A DNA stretch of 64,000 bases from contig JNEU01001031.1 of NCBI GenBank assembly GCA_000697475.1, positions 186,001 through 250,000 on the forward strand. The letters run 5' to 3'. The position numbers and the translations under genes were made by a program. The stretch comes from Lichtheimia corymbifera B2541. Its lineage: Eukaryota > Mucoromycota > Mucoromycetes > Mucorales > Lichtheimiaceae. A model generated the notes under the pieces. It was not told the origin of the DNA, searched no databases, and worked only from the letters and a program-made list of their open reading frames with translations. Below are positions 1-11,596 of this stretch, one piece after another (position 1 is the stretch's first letter; each line of letters begins with the position of its first letter).

Positions 1-1335
1 CATCTGAGGTATGATCCTAAACCTATTATCGTCTCGTTATCAACCTGAACTCATTATATTGCTTGTAGATATGGCATCTGTATGTATACTTTGGTAGATG
101 GTCAATTTATTTCCTCGTTTATTAACATCGTTGTTAGCTATTTGTCGCAAGGAATCTGCTTTGGTACCGGTGCATCATTCATGTTTGTGGTAAATCAAAA
201 GGTAACTCCAATGCTGCTTGCTTGTCTCTTAACGCCCTCCCCTTTTTAGATTGCGATGGGTATCCTCCCACAATGGTTCAATAAAAGGAGGGGGCTAGCT
301 ACTGGCCTAGCATCCAGCGGATCAGGCATTGGTGGTTTGGTGTTGCCTTTTATTCTCACTGCAGTGAACGATACACTCGGTATTGGATGGTAAGCTTGCA
401 TTTCAGGTACCAATCACGTTCATATTCACTAAGGTAAAATATAGGTCTTATCGTGTCCTTGGTTTCATTATTCTTGGCTGCAGCACTATTGCCTGTATTT
501 GCCTTCGGGAGCGTGTTCGAACCACTGACAAGACAACCAAATTGAGTCAAATCTTCAACTTTGAAGTGCTCAAGGATCTCAATTTTGTCCTTTGGGTGTT
601 AGGCTCAATGATTGGTCTCATGGGTTTCTTTGTTCCTTATTTCTTTTTGCCGTGTAAGTATTATATTTGCTTTCTCCTTGACCATATCAATCTAATAACA
701 TCGTTATCAGCCTATATCACATACCTTGGTATGTCCACTGGTGACAGTGCCACAATCATTGCCGTTCTCTCAGCAGCCAACTTTGTTGGTCGTATCACTA
801 TTGGGTAAGCAAGCAGCAATCAAGCTTCAAAGCATTAGCAAATGGCTCATATTTCTGCACATAGCTATATCTCTGATCGCATTGGTCGACTGAACACTGA
901 TATCATTTTCCTTATCCTCGCTGGCTTGAGCTCATTTTTGATATGGACATTTGCATATGATTACCAGACGCTAATGGGTTTTGCTGTCATGTTTGGCTTT
1001 TGCAACGCATCCTACTTTTCATTGTGTAAGTATTATCATAAGACTCCCCTGGGAGCATAATGAACGGCTTGTGCTCACATGCAATGCGTCTAGTGTCCCC
1101 CATTACTGCTACCATCCTCGGCATGAAACGATACCCAACAGGTCTGTCGATTCTTTTACTCAGCAATGCCATTTCCGTGTATGGCCCTAGTATTGCCAGT
1201 GCTATTCAAACCCGTGTAGATACAGAGCCCTACTTGACATACAAGATATTTACCGGGTTTGTGTATGTGCTTGGTGGTCTCATTCTCATTGTTCTCAAAA
1301 TTAGAATGACGAAGTCTCTTCTTTCAGTCATTTAA
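1..1335 (+). CDS. MFS monocarboxylate-type transporter, 5' partial
   Basis: This is the C-terminal part of a major facilitator superfamily permease, closest in look to the fungal monocarboxylate transporter-like (MCH/MCT) group; the substrate cannot be read from sequence. The window opens inside an exon (bases 1-8). I read exons 69-201, 250-389, 445-653, 711-804, 865-1025 and 1094-1335, all joining in frame with GT-AG introns. Visible features are a glycine-rich helix with ASSGSGIGG, the LPQWFNKRRGLATG loop typical of MCT proteins, and a YISDRIGRLN loop, which is the MFS loop between helices 8 and 9. The protein ends in a TAA at 1333-1335. The N-terminal helices lie outside the window. A non-coding repeat begins about 55 bp downstream. 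Confidence 0.85.
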
Positions 1336-1390
1336 TATCCAATCTCCCGTCGTATATAATAAAATTACAATCATATAACCATCAAAACCT

Positions 1391-1960
1391 GTGTTACGTC
1401 AGTTTGTTACACAAAGAGGTCCACCTGCATATTTGGCTGTATCAGGGTCAAGCTACTTTACAATGAACAAAGACTTTCATATATCATTACGCTTACAGCA
1501 TAGTAAAAACATAAAGATGCCCATAACTAAAAATTCTACAATGAAACGTGGGGTCTTCAATCGAACAAAGTTGCTCGTCGGTGGCAAGCGCACCTTGGAT
1601 GCAAGTTTCACGGTCGTCGAGGCCATTCTCAAAATCACTCAATGTCACCACCAGCCAAAGTCGATCTTGGGTCGACCTCTTGAATTTTTTTTCGACAAGG
1701 CTGGTGGTGACATTGCGAAATCTAGGATCGCCGAGCTTGATCGTGAAACTTCTACCCAAGGTGCGCTCCACCCAGCCGAGCAACTTTGTTCGATTGAAGA
1801 CCCCACGTTTCATTGTAGCATTTTTAGTTATGGGCAACTCTTTGTTTTACATATGCTGTAGCCATGATGCTATATGGCAAGTGGCCTTTGTTCATTCTCA
1901 AGTAGCTTGGTCCTAATAGAGCGGAAGGTGGAGCGGGGCATGTTTGTATAGCACACATGA
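1391..1960. repeat. Repeat family copy A: core palindrome
   Basis: This is an imperfect inverted repeat. The inner arms (AATGTCACCACCAGCC at 1641-1656 and its complement at 1699-1714) flank a 42-nt loop. Similarity between arms extends outwards to about 1405 and 1935. Because it is a palindrome, both strands show look-alike open frames; these are not evidence of coding. The same core occurs at about 14470-15060, and its right half at 12060-12250. Confidence 0.75.
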
Positions 1961-1989
1961 TTGGAGTGAACAGAAAGGGCAAATGCATG

Positions 1990-2350
1990 ATGTTTAATGG
2001 ACGATACAATAACAGCTCACAATAGGCAATTTTTCCGATCCCCAGCTTTTGTCGAAACCATAACAATGGAGCGATGCTCCTGCTCCAGACATTCATTTCC
2101 ATCATTCAACTTTCCTGATCCGAGCTGATTTGACCAAGTTACGGTTAAATAAAAAGACATCAGTTGAGAGAGGTAGTGCATGCTGTATGTAATGGCTGAT
2201 GTGCTCCCTCTTTGACCGTAACTCGATCAAATCAGCTCGGATCAAGAAAATTGAACGATGGAGATGAATGTCTGGAGCAGGCGTATCGTTCCCATGCAGT
2301 GGATTGGGCAGTAGTCAAAAATGCGAGGAATGAGCTATTAGCTGCCAATG
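1990..2350. repeat. Second inverted repeat inside copy A
   Basis: Arms of roughly 65 nt, for example TCCGAGCTGATTTGA near 2118 and its near-complement near 2230, face each other across a spacer of about 75 nt. The spacer contains a smaller ACATCAG/CTGATGT palindrome. Weaker arm similarity continues outwards to about 1990 and 2350. It could be a small foldback/MITE-like insertion or part of the larger element. No coding potential is seen. Confidence 0.6.
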
Positions 2351-2429
2351 TATTGGAAATGAAGTTTGCGTACCTGTCATAGATTGTGCCTGAAATCCTC
2401 GCTTTTTAACTCAGTGACACAACACGCCT

Positions 2430-4560
2430 CTCTGCATCTTTGGCTCTATTGGGACGAGCTACTTGTCAATTGCCATAGCTAATCCTGGTATGTTCATGCA
2501 CTCATGCCAAGTTGTAATACAGCTCACTCTCCTTTGAACATAAAGCATCTTGATGAGATGATGTAAATGATCCAACCTCGCTTTCCAGCTTTCAAATTTC
2601 TATTTCCCTTTTCAATTCAGAAACCAACCCAAGTGATCCACATCTTGCACATGTGAGTCAATAGCACGGTACCCTTCTAAGTATTATGTTGAACCCAATT
2701 TTCGTTCAATGAAACTGTCGAAGAATAGCACATGAAAGTATGGATCTTTATCAAGTCAATGTTATAAAGGTACAGTATTGCAAATTGAATAAGCTACGGG
2801 TGGATCACATAGAGTCAACAGGGGTGATTATATCATTGTATTCTTGGTTGCTGCCGTCATGAACATCCGTCATCCACGATTCCAAATAGCCGCTGCATGC
2901 ATTGACTCGAGTACTCCAATAGAACCATGGCAGTCAAACGCCTTTGTCAATGGTCATTCCAATCCATCATCGTCCTCAACCGTATCCACATGGTATGATC
3001 CATCCTTCCTGCTGAAGATGCGGCAGGTAACCAAAGCAACATTCCAGGGTTCTCATCGCTGCTCTTGATAGCCCCCATCCCATCATCACCATTGCAAATC
3101 CAATATGTTGGTTGAAACGAGCCATGTGATCGCTGCTGATATGCATCCTTCCCAATCCTGCTGTTGATCCATGTCTTCCTTGGTCATTTTCATTACAGCT
3201 CAACCAGACGAAGATTGCTTGTATGGAGGTGTACTCGATAGTTGATATGGCATCATCCATTGGGGTCCGTATGTATTGAAACAAGTTGCTGCATGTAAAT
3301 AAAGCTGCTCTATACAATGGCTGTCCGCTGTTCACGTAAAAAAGGCTGTAAGGCTGGTTGCTGCCAAGTAACGAAGACTGTTTGAGACAATGGAGTAAAG
3401 ACCTTGCTAATAGCAGCTGCTGGAGTGAATGCTGTTACGATTGGTTGTGGCAGAAGATTGTACAAGAGAAGCTGTAGCGTGTCAAGAAACGCGGTTGTTG
3501 TAGTGGGGTGCACACGCCATGGACTTGCCATCCAGTCAAAGTCTTTCGGATCAAGGCATGCGTAGGCTTAACATGATGGGGTTGAAGCAGGACAATCGTT
3601 CGCAGGCTGTAGTTGTAGTTGAATGGGGCAACAGTTGGGGATGGATGGAAGAGCCAAAAAACTGAAAGTGGAAGAGCTGGAAATGAAGTGGGTACGCTGT
3701 CAGACAAATCCGTGGACAACTATATATTACTGCTTGATATTGAGATTGCTCACCTTGACCTCAAACTTGCACACAAGATGCATTCGGGCATGCTGATCAA
3801 CTTTGTATTAATAAAGAACCCACACTTTATTTAAAAGTTTTGAACGGGAGGGTATAATGTGGGGTTTACTATGACCGACGGAAATTCCGGAACTGGCCGG
3901 ATTCATTGAAATGTCATTTAGTATGAATTACCTTGGGATTCCCCACTTTGAACTTGAAACTTGGTAAGCAGGTTCGCTGAGTCATGCTGATCAACTCCAT
4001 TCATTTAAAAACCGTATACTCCATTATGATATTTTATGAATCGGACGGTCCAAATATAAGACGGATGGAACGCAAGTAGGGTGCATAGTGCACACCCCCG
4101 CGATTGTCCACCTCCAAGTTCAAACTTGGTCAGGGCGCTGGGCGTCGACATGCTGATCAACTCCATTCATATTAAAGCTGCAGGCTTCATTGTGAGAAAT
4201 AAAATGGGAGCGCCAGCCGATGAACGGCCCGGAATAAAAGCAGGATGAACGGCCCATGACCTCGAGATTGCCTATCTGAAACCTGAAACTTCCACACAAT
4301 ATGCTCCTGGACACGGTGATCAACTTTGTCTTAATAAAGAACCCACACTTCATTCAAAGATTTTGAATGGGAGCGTGTACTGAGTGATTTACTATGAAGG
4401 ACGGAAACTCCGTACCCGACCAAATCCATGAAATGACAAGTAATATGAATTAACTTGGGATTCCCCACCTCGAGCTTGAAACTTGGTAAGAAGGTTCTCT
4501 GGGACATGCTGATCAACTCTATTCATTTAAAAACCACAAGGTTCATTGTGATATTGTTGA
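2430..4560. repeat. Repeat family copy A: flank and modular array
   Basis: Positions 2560-3560 are a diverged copy, in the same orientation, of 12690-13600. Shared strings include TTTCAAATTTCTAT, CATTGTATTCTTGGTTGCTGC and GATCCTTCCTGCTGA. From about 3740 a module repeats, each copy carrying a GCTGATCAACT core followed by an ATAAAGAACCCACACTTCATT-like or ATTTAAAAACC-like box. Module cores start at about 3791, 3985, 4151, 4314 and 4507, at alternating intervals of about 194 and 165 bp. The short open frames here resemble no protein I recognise, and no transposase or reverse transcriptase is visible. Confidence 0.75.
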
Positions 4561-5565
4561 GTCATTTGGCGAGAATCCAAAGTTTACGAGCGAAACGAGC
4601 AGCTCGGGGACTACGTGATCAGAATTCCAGTGGATTACAACCTATGCATAGGCAGTTAGCGCGTAAATGCTTTAGGAGAATAGGAATACACCTGTGAGCA
4701 AGAGAAATGGCTATGCTGATATGTACAAAGATTCAATGTTGAATTATGTATACGCGTTTTTTGGATGATCCAACGCTCCTCAGCGTTTAGGCATCCTTCA
4801 CGTGATAAATACGCTTCTCAAAAAGAAAGCTTTCCTATCCTTCTATTCGAGCGTTATTAACGTCTGCATAGATGCAATCCTTTGTTTCCTCTGCAAGAGT
4901 GCTTACGCGGTCTAGCCTCAACACCATTACCCCCTCAAGGTCAAACGACAACTTCACTATTAACATTCACAAATCGTTTATTATGTTTGGTCATCTGTAC
5001 ATAACATCTAAGTATACGCTTGACATGAAAATGACGGTAGAGAACCTACGTAAAAAGACCAGCATGTGAGTCTTAGTGCAAAATGCGTGAGCGAGCATAG
5101 CTTTTTCAGAAAATAATAGCGGTTCTAGGTCATCCACAGTATAATTCGGACTGACGTGCAAATATAGAGGTTTTTCATCATGAAAAGCAACAAGCTCAAT
5201 CAAGAACTTACGTACCTTTACAGAAAACAGAAAATGCAAAAGAAGTACAAATTGCGCTAGCAAGGTCTCCAGCAAACTTTTTAAGGGCAGAGCATAAGCC
5301 ACTAGTGTTATGAAAGCCAGCCCAGCTAATCCAAACTCCCGGGAGACGTGTGTAACACAGCGCTCGACTATTCCCACCAGTAACCTGATCAAATCCAAAT
5401 GAGTTCATCCATTCATGCCATTTCATACTCAAAATTTAAATGCAAAGTGTCTTTTCGAATAGCAATGCAAATGTACAAGTTCTTCTTTTATGGAAATAAG
5501 ATAGATTCGAGTTGTAGGAGGATAAGAAGAAGGAGCGAGAGGTGATTATATGGTATGTATAAATT
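4561..5565. other. No confident gene; short ORFs only
   Basis: A short plus-strand frame from 4872 (65 codons) has a mitochondrial presequence-like start rich in Ser/Arg, and minus-strand frames at 4991-5398 and 5208-5432 look somewhat protein-like. None joined into a convincing spliced gene and none is recognised. The stretch also holds the 3' flank of the DNAJC3 gene. Confidence 0.4.
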
Positions 5566-7326
5566 CTAGAACTGCATCTTAAATGTGAAAGGACCTCCAC
5601 CACCGCCACCAGGAAATCCACCACCAGCGCCAAATGGAAAGCCACCTTGGAAATGAGCGAAAGGATTACCATGGAAAGGAGATCCACCTGGACCACCACC
5701 TGGACCACCTTGTGCACTCTCTGGATCGTATGGATCATACCCATTGTCATATTGTTCTCGTTTCTCATCATCTCCGAGCACTTCATAAGCCTGGTTGATT
5801 TCGGCCATCTTCTTTTCGACTTCTTCTTTGCTTAGATCACCGCTGTATTTGTCTGGATGCCATTCATGTGCCTTTTTACGCCATGCCTTTTTGATTTGTC
5901 GTGTATCAGCATCTCGTGGTACATCCAAGATCTTGTAGTAATCTCGACGTTTGCTTTGTCGTAGCAGGTTCTGTGCCTTTTGTAATGCCTGTCGTACTCG
6001 GCCGTTGCTACCACCACTCAATTCGTTGGCCTTCTCCAAGTCCCGTACAGCTTGCTCAAACTCGTTTTGTTTCAGGTATACTTCGCCTCTATACATCAGC
6101 GCATCCACATTATCTTGATCCATTTCAAGGACAGCCGAACACCACTTTTGAATCTTGTCTGTGTCTTTGCGGTTCTCGCCCTGAATGCGACATGCCATGT
6201 CATAGCACTTGAGATGAAGTCGTTTGGGCATCTTTCCTTCAGCGTTCAATTCCTTTTCCAATGCATTGAAAGGCTCGTCCAATTCTTGTACAATGCCAGA
6301 TGCCCTTGATGTGCCAAGGATCTTATTGGATGCTGTTGCATATCGTTTGGCAGTGAAATCATCTTGTGCTTTGTTGAGTTCCTTGTCGATCTTTTTGATT
6401 TGTCGGAAAAGCTTTTTGCATTGCTTTTGTTCTGGATCATAATGCAAACACTGCTTGAGTTGTGAAAGAGCGCTTGCTGATTCACCCAACGAGAAAAAGT
6501 TGATCTTGGCAAGAAGGACAAGCGTGTCGGGATCGGAAGGAACAAGATAGGCAGCACGTCTAAAATTGAATGGTTCCCACTCTTAAGTAATTTGGTTCCA
6601 AATGCAAAAAACAAGATACAACTTACGTCAAATCTCCTGCAGCTTCTTCAATTTCTCCCTTGGCAATATGGCAACGAGCTCGTAATTGACGCACACGAGG
6701 AAGTTGGGGTGCAATGGATGCCACCGTGGATGTAAATTGAATGCATTCATCAAATTGGTTCGCTTCCTTTGCCTTTTCAGCGCTCTTCATTGCTGCTGCT
6801 GCCTCGCTCACATCTTGTAACTATAGAAGGATCAATCAGCATCGAGTTCCCGGAAATCGCTTGTACACACACTTACCAGGGTCATGGCTTCAGCATCCTT
6901 GGGATGACTTTCAAGATACTTTTCCAAATCCTTCTTAGCAAGTTCAAAATCGCCTTCCTTGGCATATATCCGTGCACGCTGCATCAATGCCTTCTCAAAG
7001 TCTGGCTTCAGGTCAAGGATCTTGCTGAAATCTTCCACAGCAGCATTGGTACGGCCAAGAGATAAGTAAGCTGTCGCACGCTTGTAATACGTCAAATAGT
7101 TGCTTGGATCTTGCTCTATTGTATTCGTTAGCACCTATAGAACTTTGTGTATCGAGACACCCTTACCAATGGCAGCGTCGAAGCTGATCAATGCATCGTT
7201 GAGCTTCCCGGTACTCAAGAACTGGTTGCCTTCGGAGAGATATTGTTGGGCACTCTTATCTGCAAGGACTGACGATGCCGGAAGTAAAAAGGAAAGCACG
7301 CACGCCACAAGGTAACGATGATGCAT
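5566..7326 (-). CDS. DNAJC3: ER-luminal TPR and J-domain co-chaperone (P58IPK/DNAJC3 type)
   Basis: This encodes a 528-aa Hsp40 co-chaperone of the ER lumen, expected to stimulate the Hsp70 BiP and bind misfolded clients through its TPRs. Exons, in transcript order, are 7326-7167, 7115-6877, 6820-6627 and 6559-5566, all in frame. The start at 7326 gives a clean signal peptide ([20 protein letters not shown], then LA). Multiple TPR units follow (for example [21 protein letters not shown] and [20 protein letters not shown]). The J domain near the C-terminus starts [13 protein letters not shown] and contains the HPD triad in EWHPDKY. The tail is Gly/Phe-rich. Intron 1 uses an acceptor just beyond a CTAAC branch-like site; an earlier AG would break the frame. 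No C-terminal HDEL-like signal is present, as is usual for this family. Confidence 0.92.
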
Positions 7327-8081
7327 TGCAAATGGGGGAAGAGAGACGAAGAATAAAGAAACCGACAATCGGGCTGGCTGTAATACTTGAAGGAATGTGG
7401 ATCAATCTGATTGGCCATGCGCCTTGATTTCCATTTTTAGGTGACATATCAATGCAGAACCGCATGTGCGAATGTGGCAAAAGGAGAAGCTCTGTTGTAC
7501 GACACTACACATACACGCATGCAAACAAGAAACCTCTGGATTTTACATTGCCATTCTGAGAACCACATTTATTATTGCAACTTGACCGACTTGCATTGAT
7601 CATGGATTAGCTCAGATACTATAATGATGATAAATAGCAATCTACAACAACAATGAAGAGACATGGTTCTTATACTACACATCTTTTATTGTCATGTGGG
7701 ACCTTGCCGTGTCCCATTCATTTATGAGACTCCATTATGTGTGCAACATTTTTCTCTCAATTCCTGCCTCCCTCCTCACCTCTCAGCCATTTGCCTTGTT
7801 GGAGTTCCCATCACATTAGCTACCAGCTGACACTCATCCCACTATATATATTTCAGTGTTGGCATTTGTACATATGACAATGATTGAATCTACGGCGAAT
7901 GCTATCTACAAGGCAGAATATCACACCAGATGTCATATTTGATAATGATGGATGATCTTTTTTTTGATACAAAAAACAGCAATTGCTCGGGAAATGGAGA
8001 TAACGTTTATTATTACACATTCAACGTTAAAAGTGTCATGCATCAATTACAGCTCTGCTGTAGATTGCTATCAGACTTCAT
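7327..8081. other. Intergenic, nothing recognised
   Basis: This is the upstream region of the DNAJC3 gene and the 3' flank of the CAP gene. It is AT-rich with only short, non-conserved frames. I see no RNA gene or repeat. Confidence 0.6.
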
Positions 8082-8702
8082 CTAGTTGGGCAAGACGTTC
8101 TTCTTGAAGAAAGAATTGTCGGGAGTAACGACGTTTCCTGGGGGCTTGTACGAGCAAACATACATCTTGCCGTTGGGGCAGGACTTGACACCACAGCCAA
8201 CTTCAGTAGTAGACTTCCAAACGACCTGCGTAAAGTGACCAGTAGCGCTGCTGAAGCCTAAATGAACAATGAGGAGAGGTGTGAACAATGAAACCCTTCA
8301 ATGGCTATTATAATAAAAGTAATGCTTACCAGGGTTGTTGTAGTCGTAGTCCTTCACTTCATTGTACCAAGCACCAATGGCACCAGAAAAGTCCTTCATT
8401 CCCATAGCCAAATTCTCGCCTTGTCCGGGTTCCTGTAATAAAAATGATTACCATGTTATTATTAACGTACTCTCATGACAATCATGGTTTTATTGAGTAC
8501 GTACACCAGAATGTTCAAAGACACATCGGTTAGCCCAGCTTTGAGCGAACTTTTCGAGATCCTTGTTCCACTTGAGAGCAGGAGCCGAATGCTTGGAACG
8601 ATACTTGTTATGCAATCTCAAGGCATTCTTAGCGGTGCCTGCAGAGATGGCAGCAGCCAATTGGACGGCGAACAAGGCCACGACAATGAGACGAACGAGC
8701 AT
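8082..8702 (-). CDS. Secreted CAP/PR-1 (SCP) domain protein
   Basis: A 158-aa secreted protein of the CAP superfamily (plant PR-1, yeast Pry type); relatives bind sterols or lipids, but the ligand here is unknown. Exons, in transcript order, are 8702-8505, 8432-8330 and 8257-8082, all in frame. The signal peptide is [20 protein letters not shown]. The CAP domain fills the rest: [17 protein letters not shown] at its start, a [12 protein letters not shown] region formed across intron 1, [11 protein letters not shown] (CAP1 signature), and [12 protein letters not shown] (CAP2 signature). Four cysteines in the mature part could form disulfides. There is no low-complexity stalk, so this is the minimal form. 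A TATA-like ATATATATGTG lies near 8797-8807, about 95 bp upstream of the start. Confidence 0.93.
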
Positions 8703-9431
8703 GTTGATTGTTGAAAAAGGAAAGGTAGGGGGGTAAAGTTAAAAGTACAAAGCGGTGGGATGATTGATCAACCTACTACTCGAAGCTAATGCTTATATAT
8801 ATGTGTATGCTGGAGATCCTCGTCACATCAAATATATGGTGTTAAATTGCAAACGTTACACAGCTTAATTGCATCGCCTGTTGCTGTGTTTCGATTGAGA
8901 TCTTTGTGGGACGTTTCATTGCTAAGTGCACGGTGGGATGAATAATACGAATGAACCAGGGTTATGGCTAGCAACCAATATCTTTGTGTTCAATGAGCGG
9001 GATGGATGGATGGATGGATGGACCTGTCAAAAATCTCAAGAGAAATCGTTGCTTTCATCGAAATCGGATCATCCCGTGGGAGGTACCGGTATATCATTTA
9101 AGGTATTATACATCGCTGCTGCTGTGTTTTATGACAGATTACGCCATCAACTATCATCATACCTGCATGATCTTGCAGTCATTTATTCCCGCAGATGGGA
9201 CAATGTTTCTCCACATGTGCTAATTCCTCAACTGCTTATACCCGTCAATGGATCGCACATGGCAGTTATGTTCGCCGCTTGTTTATTCACGATCTCACTT
9301 CTCAATCCTGTCAGTATATTTACCACTGCCTTGGTTCCCGATGTCACTCAACAATACAGATCGCTTACTCATGGATCAACAACGCTAATACATACATGTG
9401 TTTATTCATGGTTGCACATGTTACGACTCTT
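8703..9431. other. Intergenic with a short GGAT repeat
   Basis: This lies between the CAP and TMEM18 genes. A 169-codon plus-strand frame runs from 8926 to 9435, but it translates a GGAT microsatellite (about 9000-9022) and has no recognisable domain, so I do not call it. No RNA gene is seen. Confidence 0.6.
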
Positions 9432-10107
9432 CTAATCCTTCTTTTTGTTCTTAGCCTGTGCCTGGCTCCGTAATTGTGCTCGTTTGACCTTGACCATGAG
9501 ATTGGCTGCAGCTTTCAGAACGAAGATCTGAGATGGAAAAATATGAATCAAAATCAAAAGCAACATGGAAGACATCATCCAACACTTACCAGAGTAAAGA
9601 AGCCATTGAATATAAGAGGAAACGCGTATACTGAGACGATAAACATGCCATTCTCATCAAAGTAGTTGACAGTCGAGAATCGGTTCCAATACGTTTGACC
9701 AAGATGATTCAATGTTTGTGTCATGGCTGCCAGGCCCACTAGAGGATACACAATGAATAGCGTTAATACAGGTTGACATCAAACAAGGCACAACAGAGTG
9801 GTACTTGCATAATAGAAAGAAATAGAGTGATAGTGCATTATGATGGTTGCGTAATACGATCGTGGTGATAAAACATATAACGTGGAAGCCAACAAGGGCC
9901 ATCAACCAAGGCTGGCTCCAGTCAATCTAGGTGCCATTCACATTCGCATCAGCTGAGCACTCAATGCTGAGGGACAGTCAACTTTACAGCTTTGAAGAAT
10001 TGGATCGTTTGTGCAATATATCGATCTACGCTGGAGGCTGTGTTTGTGCTTGATTGCTGCTTGATGGAGCTTAGTATCGACTGGACGAAATCGGGTGGAG
10101 TGGACAT
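9432..10107 (-). CDS. TMEM18: TMEM18 family nuclear-envelope membrane protein
   Basis: A 160-aa small membrane protein of the TMEM18 family; animal members sit in the inner nuclear membrane and their C-terminus binds DNA and chromatin. Exons, in transcript order, are 10107-9988, 9926-9809, 9738-9590 and 9527-9432. The family core is clear: DWSQPWLMALVGFHV, then NRFSTVNYFDENGMF, then membrane helices, and a highly basic tail (VKVKRAQLRS...KNKKKD). Intron 2 reads only as a GC-AG intron (donor GCAAGT at 9808); the only nearby GT donor breaks the frame. The N-terminal 40 residues are Ser/Gln-rich and unconserved. Start chosen as the ATG giving one continuous frame across all junctions. Confidence 0.85.
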
Positions 10108-10263
10108 GGTGGGTTGTCGCGTGTGTAAAAAGTACAAATAGATTGGGTCTGGCTGAACAAGAGTATAAATTGATATACAAGGCTGCTGCTGGTTAATGCA
10201 ATTTAATGCTACCCTAATACATATCCCAAGATAAGCTACTACTAGTCTACATGAAATAAAACA

Positions 10264-11596
10264 CTATTCAAAGTCAAAGTCGCCAATTTCAACTTTAATG
10301 GTTCCACCTGGTGCAGCTATAGCATGCTTGAATGCGTCCACGGCGTTCTCCAAGCGAAATTGATGAGTGACAAGACCCTGCAGCTGGATCTTTTTGCTTC
10401 CAACGAGTTCGATGGCCTTGGGATAACTGCTGGCATAGCGAAAGTTACCGAAAACATCCACTTCACGTGTCGTCAAAATGTCAGTGGGCATCAAAGTGCA
10501 TCCCTTATTGCCCATTCCAATCAACATGACCTTGCCACCACGACGCGCCAAAAACATTGACAAGCTGATGCATGATTCTACACCCGTGCATTCATAGACA
10601 ATATCAACTTGATCCTCCTCCTTTTTGTCTACCAATGATGTCGATTGAATGATAGATGATGCTTGTGTCGTTGACCACTCAAATAAATCTTGCTCACGAG
10701 GCTTGATCGGTAGTTGTAAGGTTTCTATGCCAGGCAAATACCTACTTGCAAATTCCAATCGGGACGCATTGATATCCATAATTATACATGTTCCTGCACC
10801 CATGGCATAAGCAGTGGCTGCTGTCAACAATCCAACTGGACCAGCACCTAGGACAGCCACTGTACTTCCAGGTCGTACCTGAGTACGAATCGATACAGCA
10901 TGCACCGCGACCGCCAATGGCTCAATCAACGCACCATCTTGATAGCTCATACTATCCGGTATCCTTATATCCGCTATTATCAATGTTTTTGTTTTTTAAT
11001 CAACGCAGTCTTCTGAAGCTTACTTGTGACAGAGATAGGCTGGAAAGCATGCATATCGACGTAACGTCCCATGATTAGGTCCTCGTCGGAGTGACCCGCG
11101 AAACTTCATTTGGCCACAAAGGTTATAGCGACCCTCTTTGCAGTAACAGCATGATTGACAACCCTCTCCAGGCTCAATGGCAACGCGATCACCCACTTTG
11201 AGATCATTGACATCCTCACCAATCTGCGTGATAATACCAGCTGCTTCATGCCCGAGGATCATTGGTTTATCAGGTGTCATCAGCATAGACCCAAGACCAC
11301 CATCATGATAATAATGCAAATCTGATCCACATATTCCTGTTGCGCGTATATTGACTTGTACCTCTAAAGCAATAAAAAAAACAGGTCAATGACATATGTT
11401 ATACAAACAACGTATGTATGTATCATTCATGACGCGAAGATAGCTCACCTCCCCGTTGTGGTGCATCAATAGAGACCGGTTCCTAATACAACAACAGCTA
11501 TCGTTTAAAGATGAATGTGCTCGTTTAATTATCTTTTACCATCCGCAGATCGTGTTTGTCATACAGCACAGCAGCGAGATTTTCTTGGTATACCAT
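10264..11596 (-). CDS. Zinc-dependent sorbitol/xylitol-type dehydrogenase (MDR)
   Basis: A 376-aa medium-chain dehydrogenase/reductase, expected to oxidise polyols such as sorbitol or xylitol to ketoses with NAD. Exons, in transcript order, are 11596-11540, 11482-11449, 11363-11024 and 10963-10264, all in frame. Catalytic zinc ligands are seen in GICGSDLHYY and LGHEAAG. Structural zinc cysteines are in GCQSCCYCKEGRYNLC (C-x2-C-x2-C-x7-C). The Rossmann motif is GAGPVG, followed by an acidic residue in MDINASR, which favours NAD over NADP. The last intron acceptor was chosen so that the product reads CHKIPDSM, as in relatives. Substrate specificity is not decided by sequence. Confidence 0.92.

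Noticed and set aside
1391..1861. Long open frames on both strands (156 and 114 codons) with similar peptides
   Set aside because: The similarity arises because the DNA is palindromic; the same happens at 14449-14885. No domain or codon signal supports a protein.
8926..9435. 169-codon plus-strand frame
   Set aside because: It reads through a GGAT microsatellite, lacks any domain, and overlaps the end of the TMEM18 gene.
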